DNA of 64,000 nucleotides. Origin: DASTCZ01 sp963704455 (GTDB lineage: Bacteria > Acidobacteriota > Terriglobia > Acidiferrales > UBA7541). The translations under genes and the position numbers were made by a program. This document shows positions 1-8,274 of this stretch, piece after piece; position 1 is the first letter of the stretch; every line of letters begins with the position of its first letter. A model generated the notes under the pieces. It was not told the origin of the DNA. It saw only the letters and a list, made by a program, of their open reading frames with translations, and did no database searches. Location of the stretch: positions 3,782,001-3,846,000 of the forward strand of contig OY969905.1 of NCBI GenBank assembly GCA_963704455.1, written 5' to 3'.

Positions 1-1047
1 TATCAGGCGGCTTATCAATTCGCGGTAGGGAATTCCACTCGCTTCCCACATTTTCGGATACATGCTGATGGAGGTGAAGCCCGGGATCGTATTGATTTCA
101 TTGATGTAAATGCGGTTGGTGCGTTTCTCAAGAAAGAAATCCACGCGCGCCATGCCCGCGCACTCAAGGCACCTGAATGCGCGGACGGCAAAGTCTTGAA
201 ACTTTGCCACTTGAGCACGCTTGAGCGGCGCGGGGATCACGAGTTTAGTCCCGTCCTCCAGATACTTTGCAGCGTAATCGTAAAATTCGCGGTGCGGGAC
301 GATTTCGCCGGGGATCGAAGCCTTCGGCGATTCATTCCCGAGCACAGCGACTTCGATTTCGCGCGCGGTCAGACCTTTTTCGACGACAATTTTTTGCGCA
401 AACTCAGCGGCAAGGTCCAGCGCTTTGGGCAATTCGTGCCGGCTGTGGACTTTCGTCATTCCCACCGAAGACCCGAGCGTCGCCGGCTTGACGAACACTG
501 GGAAGCGCAACTCCTTCGAGACCAGTTTCAGCACATCCGCAGCCTTTCGTTCCCACGCGCTGCGGGGAAACGCGACATAAGGCGCTACGGGAAGCCCTTC
601 ATCGCGGAAGAGACGCTTCTGAACATCTTTGTCCATGCCCACCGCGGAGCCCAGCACGCCGGCGCCGACGTATGGCAGCCCAGCAAGTTCAAGCAGCCCC
701 TGCACGGTGCCATCCTCACCAAAAGTTCCGTGAAGGACCGGGAAGACGACATCCACCATTACGCTCGGCCCGCCCGCCGCGGCGGCAAACGGCATCAGCA
801 CTCCGGCTGTCGGATCTGGCGGGAGCATAACGCGCTCGCCCGACTTGAGAACCTCCGGCAGCATTTTCTGTGCGCCAGTGCCGACAAGCCACCGGCCGTC
901 CTTTGAAATTCCGATGGGCACGGCCTCATATTTTTCTGGATCGAGAGCGCGGATGACGGACGCGGCGGAGCTCAGCGAAACTTCGTGCTCGCCGGAGCGT
1001 CCGCCGAAAAGCACTCCCACGCGGATGCGTTTACCTGGTTTACTCAT
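1..1047 (-). CDS. ddl: D-alanine--D-alanine ligase, partial (C-terminus beyond the window)
   Basis: This ATP-grasp ligase joins two D-alanines in the cytoplasm for the peptidoglycan pentapeptide. The N-terminal block GVLFGGRSGEHEVSL is the family signature. It is followed by LPYVGAGVLGSAVGMDK, the ATP-grasp segment FVKPATLGSSVGM, and near the cut end INEINTIPGFTSISMYPKM with its metal and substrate residues. The first 349 residues are present, so only a short C-terminus should be missing. The start is the ATG at 1047, which gives MSKPGKRIRVGVLFGG. It lies 35 bases after the arginase stop and is probably the last visible gene of a minus-strand operon. No defect was seen. Confidence 0.93.
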   Translation of the reverse strand, partial: MSKPGKRIRVGVLFGGRSGEHEVSLSSAASVIRALDPEKYEAVPIGISKDGRWLVGTGAQKMLPEVLKSGERVMLPPDPTAGVLMPFAAAAGGPSVMVDVVFPVLHGTFGEDGTVQGLLELAGLPYVGAGVLGSAVGMDKDVQKRLFRDEGLPVAPYVAFPRSAWERKAADVLKLVSKELRFPVFVKPATLGSSVGMTKVHSRHELPKALDLAAEFAQKIVVEKGLTAREIEVAVLGNESPKASIPGEIVPHREFYDYAAKYLEDGTKLVIPAPLKRAQVAKFQDFAVRAFRCLECAGMARVDFFLEKRTNRIYINEINTIPGFTSISMYPKMWEASGIPYRELISRLI

Positions 1048-1082
1048 AGCCGGGAAAATGGTCTCCTTGAAGTACTCCGCCG

Positions 1083-1994
1083 CTACAATATTTTCTTGCC
1101 CAGGCCCGAACAGACCATTTCGACGCCGAGCAAGGCCGTCTTGTTGTGCAGATCAATCACCGGATTGATCTCCACGACTTCGAGCGAAACCATCGCTTTG
1201 CTGTCGTTAATCATTTCCATCGCGAGGTGAGCCTCGCGGTAAGTTACGCCGCCGCGCACGGGCGTTCCCACGCCGGGCGCATCGCTCGGGTCCACGAAAT
1301 CCATGTCCAAGCTGACGGCAATTCCGTCGGTGTCGTCGCTCGCAAACTTGATTGCTTCGCTCATCACGTCGCGCAGGCCGCGCTCGTCAATGTCGCGCAT
1401 GGTCAGGACGTGAACTCCAGAGTCCTTGATGAGGCGCCGCTCCTTCGCATCGAGGTCCCTTATGCCAACCAAAACAACATTGCGCGGCTCGATCATTGGG
1501 TGGGTGCCAACCAAGTCCACCAACTCGGTAGCGCCATAGCCGATCACGGCTGCGAGCGGCATGCCGTGTACATTTCCCGAAGGCGAGCTATCCGGGGTGT
1601 TCATGTCGCCGTGCGCATCCAGCCACAGCAGGCCGACGCGCTTAGATTGTTTGCGGGCCCAACTCGCCACGCCTGCCTCCGTGCCAACGGCGATGGAATG
1701 ATCGCCGCCGAGCACGACCGGCAGGAAGCCTTCATTGAGCGATTTCTCAACAATTTCCGCCAAGCCCCGGCAGGTTTCGGCAATTTCATTCAGATACTTG
1801 GCGCGCTTTTCGCCGTAGGGCTGTTCTTCGGGCTGCTTCACGGGGATGTTGCCGATATCATCCACCTGACAGCCGAGTTGTTTCAGGCGCGTGAGCAAAC
1901 CCGCCACGCGCAGTGCGGACGGACCCATATCCACGCCTCGGCGGCTTTGGCCGAGGTCCATCGGGACACCGATAACACGCACTTTTTGTGGCAT
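1083..1994 (-). CDS. rocF: Arginase (ureohydrolase family)
   Basis: This is a Mn-dependent ureohydrolase, predicted to split L-arginine into ornithine and urea. All metal motifs are intact: GGDHS near residue 110, DAHGDMN near 135, and SLDMDFVDPSDAPG near 240. The substrate-side EVVEINP follows near 275. The N-terminus VIGVPMDLGQSRRGVDMGP is the classic arginase opening, and 303 residues is the normal length. Agmatinase or formimidoylglutamase is less likely because the N-terminal block is so arginase-like. It sits between asnS (48 bases upstream) and ddl (35 bases downstream). It is the intact counterpart of the degenerate homologue at 54744. Confidence 0.93.
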   Translation of the reverse strand: MPQKVRVIGVPMDLGQSRRGVDMGPSALRVAGLLTRLKQLGCQVDDIGNIPVKQPEEQPYGEKRAKYLNEIAETCRGLAEIVEKSLNEGFLPVVLGGDHSIAVGTEAGVASWARKQSKRVGLLWLDAHGDMNTPDSSPSGNVHGMPLAAVIGYGATELVDLVGTHPMIEPRNVVLVGIRDLDAKERRLIKDSGVHVLTMRDIDERGLRDVMSEAIKFASDDTDGIAVSLDMDFVDPSDAPGVGTPVRGGVTYREAHLAMEMINDSKAMVSLEVVEINPVIDLHNKTALLGVEMVCSGLGKKIL

Positions 1995-2042
1995 GGCGAA
2001 AGAAGCTCCGCGGTCCCCCGGATTACTCGAAGCGGAGGGAAC

Positions 2043-3344
2043 TTAAGGATATACGCGGTATATAAGCCGGGGGAAGGGAATCACTTCCCTGATGTGTTCA
2101 GTCCCGCAAATCCAGGCGACGGTGCGCTCCAGTCCCAGGCCGAAGCCCGCATGGGGCACGGAGCCGTAGCGGCGCAAGTCGAGATACCACTTAAAGGCCT
2201 CCTGGGGCAGGCCGTTTTCTTTCAGGCGCTTGATCAAAAGATCGTAGCTGGCGATGCGCTCGCCGCCGCCAATGATTTCGCCGTAGCCTTCCGAGGCGAG
2301 CATGTCGAAGCCGAGTGCAAGATCCGGCCGCTCGGGATCGGGTTGCATGTAAAACGCCTTGATGGCGGCAGGGTAGCGGTGGACCATCACCGGCCTGTCG
2401 AATTGTTTGGAGAGGATCGTCTCTTCGTCGCCGCCGAAGTCGTCGCCCCACTTTGCGGGATTGCCGCTCTTCTGCAAGAGAACGATCGCGTCGTCATAGC
2501 TGATGCGCGGGAAGGGCGGCTTCACAGGTTCAAGCTTTGCGGGGTCACGCTTAATCACTTCAAGTTCGCGAACGCGGTTGCGAAGCACGGATTGCACGAC
2601 ATGGCTCACCAGACCTTCGGCGAGCAACATCATGTCTTCGAGATGCGCATAAGCCGCTTCGGGCTCGAGCATCCAAAATTCGGTCAAGTGCCGGCGCGTC
2701 TTTGATTTTTCCGCGCGGAAAGTCGGGCCGAAGCTGTAAACCTTGCCGAGAGCCGCGGCGATGGCTTCCAAGTAGAGCTGGCCGGATTGCGTCAGGTAGG
2801 CTTTGCTCTCGTCCACGTATTCCACTTCGAAAAGCGTCGTCGTGCCTTCGCATGCCGCAGGGGTAAAAATCGGCGGGTCCGTCAGGGTGTAGCCCTGCGT
2901 GTCCATGAACTCGCGCGCCGCGCGGATCGCTTCCGCGCGGATGCGCAGGATGGCCGCCTGGCGCGGCGAGCGAATCCACAGATGCCGGTGGTCGAGCAGG
3001 AAATCCACGCCGTGCTCTTTCAGTTGAATGGGGTACGGCTCGGATTCGGGGACGCGCTGGACGACTTCAACTTTCGTCACGTCCATTTCGAATCCGCCGG
3101 GCGCGCGCTTATCGGCGCGGATTTTTCCTGTAACGATTACGCTTGATTCCTGCGTAAGTCCGCGCATCGTTTCGAACGCTTCCGGAGTTTCTTTCTGCGA
3201 AATAACGCCCTGGATCAATCCGGTGCCGTCGCGGAATTGCGGGAACAGGAGCTTTCCGGATTCGCGGAGGTTGTAAAGCCATCCGCGAAGCGTGATTTCC
3301 TGGCCGTCGAAGCGGCCGATGTCAGCGATGGAAACAACAGGCAT
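2043..3344 (-). CDS. asnS: Asparaginyl-tRNA synthetase
   Basis: This class IIb synthetase charges tRNA-Asn. An N-terminal OB-fold anticodon-binding domain (ITLRGWLYNLRESGKLLF) precedes the class II core, with motif 2 around TFRAEKSKTRRHLTEFWMLE and motif 3 as GFGLGLERTVAW. GGGERIASYDLL lies between them. The start used is the ATG at 3344, which has an AGAGGAG ribosome binding site about ten bases upstream. A TTG at 3365 would add seven residues that overlap that site. At 433 residues the protein is a normal AsnRS. It is co-directional with the isomerase gene upstream and the arginase gene downstream. Confidence 0.95.
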   Translation of the reverse strand: MPVVSIADIGRFDGQEITLRGWLYNLRESGKLLFPQFRDGTGLIQGVISQKETPEAFETMRGLTQESSVIVTGKIRADKRAPGGFEMDVTKVEVVQRVPESEPYPIQLKEHGVDFLLDHRHLWIRSPRQAAILRIRAEAIRAAREFMDTQGYTLTDPPIFTPAACEGTTTLFEVEYVDESKAYLTQSGQLYLEAIAAALGKVYSFGPTFRAEKSKTRRHLTEFWMLEPEAAYAHLEDMMLLAEGLVSHVVQSVLRNRVRELEVIKRDPAKLEPVKPPFPRISYDDAIVLLQKSGNPAKWGDDFGGDEETILSKQFDRPVMVHRYPAAIKAFYMQPDPERPDLALGFDMLASEGYGEIIGGGERIASYDLLIKRLKENGLPQEAFKWYLDLRRYGSVPHAGFGLGLERTVAWICGTEHIREVIPFPRLIYRVYP

Positions 3345-3380
3345 TTGTGAAAAGCTCCTCTTCAAAAACAGCGTGTCTGC

Positions 3381-4223
3381 TTAGGAATTACCGCGCGCGC
3401 TTTCCAGCTTATCAAATGCAGAGCGGATTGCGTCGAACGAAGGCAGCGGCTGACCCGGCTGCTCGCGCAGCTCGATTACGCAGGGCAATTCCGCGAGCAT
3501 CGCAGGCATCAACTTGTCCCATGCAAGGGTGCCGCTGAAAGGCAGAAGGTGCTCGTCCTTTTCGCCGTGATTGTCGTGCAGATGCGTCGTCGCCGCAAGG
3601 CCGCGCATCGTTTCGACCGCCTGCAAGGCGCCGCCTTCCATGTGCGCGTGGCCCGAATCAAAGCAGAGCCGCAGCCCCGGCAGGCGCGTGTCTTCAAGAA
3701 AATGACGCAGGTTCGCCGGCGTGGCCATTTCTCCGGGCGTGTTTTCGAGCGCCAATTTCACGCCGCGCTGCCCGGCGAATAGGACAAGGTGTTCGAGCGA
3801 AGTGAACGCGGCATCCCAGCGGCGCTGGTCTGACTCGTCGCGAACGGTCGCCACATGCAGCACCATGATTTCAAACGGCACCTGCTCCGCAACGTCAATT
3901 GCGCGCTTCACTTCGTCCACAGCGTCGAGCCGCCGCGAGCGCTCGGGCTCGGAAAGCGAAACGGACGAGCCGCCTTCGCGTCCCGGGCTGAAGTCGCGCG
4001 AAGTCGGGCCATGAAGCGAGTGCAATTTCAATGGATGACCTGCGAACCAGTCGGCGGTCTCGCGCACGACTTCCGCCGCGCGATAATCAAAGTGCCCGCC
4101 CGAACAAAAAATCTCCACGCCGTCGATTCCCGCGCGGCTGATTTCATCGAGTAATGCCGTCGTCAGCTTGTGCTGCACCCAGAGGTAGGTGGAGAGAATG
4201 CGCCGCATCGGCTTGCCGGACAT
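3381..4223 (-). CDS. Sugar phosphate isomerase/epimerase-like TIM-barrel protein
   Basis: This belongs to the xylose-isomerase-like (AP endonuclease 2) TIM-barrel superfamily. The divalent-metal motifs are visible in order: GIDGVEIFCSGGHFDYR, LHSLHGP, LENTPGE (metal Glu), CFDSGHAHMEGG and HLHDNHGEKDEHLLPFSG. The substrate is unknown. Family members act on sugars, hydroxypyruvate or inosose, and sequence alone does not choose between them. The length of 280 residues is typical and no export signal is seen. The ATG lies three bases after the ggt stop, so the two genes are probably translationally coupled. asnS follows closely. Confidence 0.8.
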   Translation of the reverse strand: MSGKPMRRILSTYLWVQHKLTTALLDEISRAGIDGVEIFCSGGHFDYRAAEVVRETADWFAGHPLKLHSLHGPTSRDFSPGREGGSSVSLSEPERSRRLDAVDEVKRAIDVAEQVPFEIMVLHVATVRDESDQRRWDAAFTSLEHLVLFAGQRGVKLALENTPGEMATPANLRHFLEDTRLPGLRLCFDSGHAHMEGGALQAVETMRGLAATTHLHDNHGEKDEHLLPFSGTLAWDKLMPAMLAELPCVIELREQPGQPLPSFDAIRSAFDKLESARGNS

Positions 4224-4226
4224 CCG

Positions 4227-6119
4227 TCAGTAGCCCTGCGCAGCGCCCTGGCGGCGCGGATCGGGCGCTCCCAGCCGGTAGGTTGAGCCGGGATCAATCC
4301 CGATGGCATTCACTTCGCCGATCCAGCCTTTGCGAGTGACCTGATGTCCCATGGCGATGAGCTGTTGCATCACGCTCTCGGGAAAATTCTGCTCGAGCAG
4401 AAGATTGTCCGGCATCCATTGGTGATGGAAGCGCGGCGCATTGATGGCAGCCATCGCGCCTGTCGCATCGGCCGGGCCGAAGCGCATCCAGTTGATCACC
4501 GTCAGCGTCGTTGCGCTGATGATTTGGGGGCCGCCGGGAGACCCAGTGACAAAACTTAGCTTGCCGTCGCGCAACAAAATCGTTGGCATCATTGAGCTGA
4601 GCGGGCGCTTGCCCGGCGCAATCGTGTTCGCTTCGCTCTGCACCAGCTTGAACATGTTTGGCTGCCCCGGCTGCGCGGTGAAATCGTCCATCTCGTCGTT
4701 GAGCAGAAATCCGCCCGGCGCCGTCACCGCGGAGCCGTAGCTGTCGTTGATGGTGTAAGTATTTGAGACGGCGTTCCCGTCGGCGTCCACGACGCTGAAA
4801 TGGGTCGTGTGGCCTTCGCGGCGCGCTTCCGCCATCGAGACCGCCTCGGCTTGCTCGCGCGTAAGCTGTGCGATTTCGTAGCTGCGCGTGCCCGTGGCGG
4901 AAGCGGACTTGCCCTCAAATTTCGCGGGATTGCCCGCGCCAATCGCCTGGCTCGACGACGCATGCGCGGGGTCAATCGTCGCGCGTCGCGTCGCGGCATA
5001 TTGCGGGCTCGTCAAGCCGGTCACAGGAACTTTCACGAAATCGGAATCGCCCAGGAAAGTTGCGCGGTCGGCAAACACGCGCCGCATCGCCTCCACAACC
5101 CAGTGAACGGACACTGCATCATTCCATCCCTTGAGCTGCACCGGATCCAGAATATTCAACGCCTCAATCAATGCGATCCCGCCTGAGCTTGGCGTCGGGC
5201 TGGTGATCACTTCCCACTTCGTGCCGTTCACCGTATAGCTCGCTTCGAGCGGCTTGCGGATTTTCGCGCGATATTGCGCGAGGTCCTTCATCGTGATGAG
5301 GCCGCCATTCTGTGCCATGTCTTCGGTCAATTCCTGGGCCGTCACTCCTTTGTAGAATTCGTCGGGGCCTTTTTCCGCGATGGCGCGCAACGTCGTCGCA
5401 AGCTCTGACTGGCGCAGCATGTCGCCCGCGTGCCACATCCGCCCTTCATCCAGAAAAATGCGCCTGCTGCGTTCAAATTGAACGAGCCGTTTTTGCGAAT
5501 CGCGCAACGACGTCGCAAGTTTCTCGCTCACCTCGAATCCGTCCGCGAGGCGGATCGCCGGAGCCATCACTTGCGCGAGTTTCAGCTTGCCGTAGGTTTT
5601 GAGCGCGAGCGCCATCCCCGCGACAGTCCCCGGCACGCCCGCCGCGCGATAGCCCGTCCGCGAAGCCTGCATGTCATAAGTGCCGTCGGCGTTGCGATAA
5701 AGTTCGCGCGATGCCGCCGCGGGGGCTTCTTCGCGGTAATCCACGAATTCCGTTTTTCCTTTGGCCATCCGCACCAGCATGAATCCGCCGCCGCCGATGT
5801 TGCCCGCGCGCGGCTCGACTACGGCCAGCGCGAATGCAACGGCCACCGCTGCGTCCACGGCGTTTCCGCCTTTTCGCAAGATTTCAATTCCCGCGGCGTC
5901 GGCGAGCGGGTTGTCGCTCACGATCATCGCCTGCGTCTCGCTCACGGCCTCTTTCGGCCAGTTGCGCGCGGCGATGTCGATTTCCTGGTATTCGAGCGGG
6001 CCGGCGGATTGCTGCTGAGTTTGCTTCGATTGCTGCGGTGCAGTCCGCGCAGTGCCCGCAATCAGAAGAAGTAAAGCAAATGAAATGGAAGCCAAAAGTG
6101 CGGAATATTTGCGTGTCAT
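4227..6119 (-). CDS. ggt: Gamma-glutamyltransferase, secreted
   Basis: This is an Ntn-hydrolase that cleaves gamma-glutamyl bonds such as that of glutathione, probably in the periplasm. An N-terminal hydrophobic stretch (ALLASISFALLLLIAGTA) is a signal peptide. DNPLADAAGIEILRKGGNAVDAA starts the large subunit. The self-processing site is in GHTTHFSVVDADGNAVSNT, where the Thr before HFSVVD should become the catalytic N-terminus of the small subunit. PLSSMMPT and GSPGGPQII are conserved small-subunit motifs. The length of 630 residues is slightly above the usual 560-600. It is the first gene of the operon running to ddl. Confidence 0.93.
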   Translation of the reverse strand: MTRKYSALLASISFALLLLIAGTARTAPQQSKQTQQQSAGPLEYQEIDIAARNWPKEAVSETQAMIVSDNPLADAAGIEILRKGGNAVDAAVAVAFALAVVEPRAGNIGGGGFMLVRMAKGKTEFVDYREEAPAAASRELYRNADGTYDMQASRTGYRAAGVPGTVAGMALALKTYGKLKLAQVMAPAIRLADGFEVSEKLATSLRDSQKRLVQFERSRRIFLDEGRMWHAGDMLRQSELATTLRAIAEKGPDEFYKGVTAQELTEDMAQNGGLITMKDLAQYRAKIRKPLEASYTVNGTKWEVITSPTPSSGGIALIEALNILDPVQLKGWNDAVSVHWVVEAMRRVFADRATFLGDSDFVKVPVTGLTSPQYAATRRATIDPAHASSSQAIGAGNPAKFEGKSASATGTRSYEIAQLTREQAEAVSMAEARREGHTTHFSVVDADGNAVSNTYTINDSYGSAVTAPGGFLLNDEMDDFTAQPGQPNMFKLVQSEANTIAPGKRPLSSMMPTILLRDGKLSFVTGSPGGPQIISATTLTVINWMRFGPADATGAMAAINAPRFHHQWMPDNLLLEQNFPESVMQQLIAMGHQVTRKGWIGEVNAIGIDPGSTYRLGAPDPRRQGAAQGY

Positions 6120-6217
6120 GGTTGTCTCTCGGTGAACAATCGAATCTAAGCGAAAGACTGCGGAGCGTCAAGAAAAACGGTAGTGGGCCGGTTTGCGGTG
6201 GCGGGAGTTCGCTTCGA

Positions 6218-7120
6218 TTATTGGTTGCGCCGTGCGGTCAGCGTCAGACCGGCATCCGTGACGTTCATCAGCGCGCCGCCAGCGTCTTGAGTGAAACGGA
6301 TGCGCGTGGAAGGAGCGCCCGCTGGGTAAAACGTGTGGTCGCCAAGGTGGAAAAGCGGACGGGTCATCGTGCCTTTGCGCGTCCAATTCAACTGTGGCGC
6401 GTGGGTATACATTTTATTGGCGACGTACAGCTTCATATCCGCTGTGACTTCGACCTGCTGAGAGATCCCCACGCCAAATACGTAGGTCCCGGTCAGCGCC
6501 GCGGCCTCGCCATCGGGAAGAGAGACCGGAGCGTCCATATCGGCATCTCCCAATGATTGCAGGAAATCCAACACCGGATGCGCGGTTTGGCCACCCATCC
6601 TTGCGTGAGCAAGGAGACTGATGCTGTGCGGGCCCTGAATGTGTTGCGCGCCCGGCTGGGCGGCAATGAAGGCCTTGACCACGTCGAGCTGGCCGAGCAT
6701 GGCGGCCGAAAACAATGAGGGCCGCGCGCCCTGCGATATCAGGTATTCGGCGATGGGGCGGTTGCCCATATGAGAAGCCGCTCCCAGGGCGCTTTCCCAA
6801 TCGCCAAAGCCCCAGTCCCAAGCCGCGCGCGCCAGCGACGGCCGGGCATCGGCGATCTCCTTGACGCGCTTGAGGTTAAAGTGCGCAACCGTAACCATTT
6901 CGCGAACAAGTTCCGGGGGATGCGATGGAAAAAGATCGCTGACGGGCATGGCGTCATCCATATTGTTCGAGGGTTCAGGCGCGCGTTCAAACGCGTGCGC
7001 GGCTGCGGGTTTAAATAAGCGCTCCGGTGGGAAGTTCCCAGCGGTGAGCCCCAGCGCCCTGGCCGGAAGCATCAGAGAGGCGAATTGCAGGAGGTTGCGT
7101 CGCGTGAGATCCCCGGTCAT
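6218..7120 (-). CDS. Tat-exported ankyrin-repeat-like protein of unknown function
   Basis: The protein begins MTGDLTRRNLLQFASLMLP, a twin-arginine signal. This start at 7120 has an AAAGGAG site eight bases upstream; an in-frame codon at 7144 would add eight residues in front of that site. Residues about 60-150 resemble two or three weak ankyrin-like helices (SALGAASHMGNRPIAEYLIS, SLFSAAMLGQLDVVKAFIA). The C-terminal part is beta-rich, with KLYVANKMYTHAPQLNW and HLGDHTFYPAGAPSTRIRF. It is about 300 residues long. The partner and role are unknown. It stands alone, about 100 bases downstream of ggt in the divergent sense and about 125 from the regulator behind it. Confidence 0.7.
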   Translation of the reverse strand: MTGDLTRRNLLQFASLMLPARALGLTAGNFPPERLFKPAAAHAFERAPEPSNNMDDAMPVSDLFPSHPPELVREMVTVAHFNLKRVKEIADARPSLARAAWDWGFGDWESALGAASHMGNRPIAEYLISQGARPSLFSAAMLGQLDVVKAFIAAQPGAQHIQGPHSISLLAHARMGGQTAHPVLDFLQSLGDADMDAPVSLPDGEAAALTGTYVFGVGISQQVEVTADMKLYVANKMYTHAPQLNWTRKGTMTRPLFHLGDHTFYPAGAPSTRIRFTQDAGGALMNVTDAGLTLTARRNQ

Positions 7121-7245
7121 TGGTGTCGCTCCTTTGGAATTCAATTCCGGTTCCGAGCGGTAGGATGGGGCGCGCGAGCGAAGGGTGCAAGTGAATTCAA
7201 GGCGTGGCGAGCATAGAAAAAGCTTAGGCGCTAACTGCCAATTAC

Positions 7246-8157
7246 TCAGCGGGTTGCGGACGCAAGTGGAATGGCGCGGCTGGGGTCCGCGAGGATGCGC
7301 GGCGAGAATTGCGCCGCGATTTTGCGCGCGGCGTCGGATTCAAGAGTCAACGGGTCGGCGAGCTCGCCATCCATCCGCGCGACCCAGATATGCGCCTGGT
7401 CGGAGAGTCGAATCAAATGGGCGAGAATGCGCACGCGCCCACCGCTGGATTGCACCTGCCCGAGCACAACATAAGCCGCACCAAGCGAGGAGGCGATGGC
7501 CGCAAGATCCCTTTGCTCACGCGGCAACCTGAGGATTTGCGCGTTGCCGACGACGCGGTAACGGCCGCTGCTTTGCGAGGTGAGTTGCTCGACAACATTA
7601 TCGGTCAGCGCGTCGCTAAAGCGGGTGACGGCCGGGTCGCCCGTCTCGTTGTCGAAGCGCAAGATGGCCAGAATCGGTTGCGGGGCCGCACGGCGGAAAA
7701 GCCCGAAATGGTAAGACGCGAACGCGGCCGCGAGCACAGCCAACGCGGCCAACCCAAACGCCCAAGCCGGCCGGCGAGGAGCCATGCGCTCCTGTGGCGC
7801 GGTTTGCGTTGCGGACGATTCCGCCGGCTCAACGGCTACGCATTGAACGGGAGCGATGAACTGGTAGCCGCTCTTGGGAACCGTCCGGATATAGAGCGGC
7901 TCGGCAGAATCGTCTTTGAGGGCGGAGCGAATCTGCGAGATGCAGAAATTGAGCCCGCCATCAAAATCAACAAACGTTTCGCTTCCCCAGACGAATTTGC
8001 GCAGGTCGTCGCGCGAGACCACTTGACCGGCGCGTTCGATCAGGCACGCCAGGACCTGGGTCGGCTGGGACTGCAAGCGGACGAGGACGCCTTCGCGGCG
8101 GAGCTCAAGGGCCGCCGCGTCAAATTCAAAAAGGCCGAAGCGAAAACGTCCTGCCAG
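7246..8157 (-). CDS. Winged-helix (OmpR/CadC-type) regulator with FlgO-like domain; start disrupted
   Basis: Residues from GRFRFGLFEFDAAALELRR through YIRTVPKSGYQFIAPV form a Trans_reg_C winged helix, with VVSRDDLRKFVWG inside. One membrane segment follows (AWAFGLAALAVLAAAFASYHF). The periplasmic part is FlgO/TolB-N-like, starting ILAILRFDNETGDPAVTRFSDAL. The TPR tail common in larger acidobacterial relatives is absent. The winged helix needs sequence upstream of the first ordinary start (TTG at 8076), yet this frame has no ATG, GTG or TTG before the stop near 8172. The start given is the CTG at 8157. Removing one base from GGGG at 8164-8167 would instead join the frame to a GTG at 8173. This is either a real frameshift or a sequence error. 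Confidence 0.65.
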   Translation of the reverse strand: MAGRFRFGLFEFDAAALELRREGVLVRLQSQPTQVLACLIERAGQVVSRDDLRKFVWGSETFVDFDGGLNFCISQIRSALKDDSAEPLYIRTVPKSGYQFIAPVQCVAVEPAESSATQTAPQERMAPRRPAWAFGLAALAVLAAAFASYHFGLFRRAAPQPILAILRFDNETGDPAVTRFSDALTDNVVEQLTSQSSGRYRVVGNAQILRLPREQRDLAAIASSLGAAYVVLGQVQSSGGRVRILAHLIRLSDQAHIWVARMDGELADPLTLESDAARKIAAQFSPRILADPSRAIPLASATR

Positions 8158-8274
8158 GGAACGCCCCTTTCACATTTCTTTGGGGAACTATTATTGCACG
8201 GGCGCGGGATTTCCTACATTTTGCGGTGGCCCTCAAAATCGAAGGGGACGGGCGAGTGGATTGATGCGGTTCTT

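Noticed and set aside
1146..2705. Plus-strand open frame of 519 residues across arginase and asnS
   Set aside because: It is antisense to two clear, conserved genes and has no recognisable domain.
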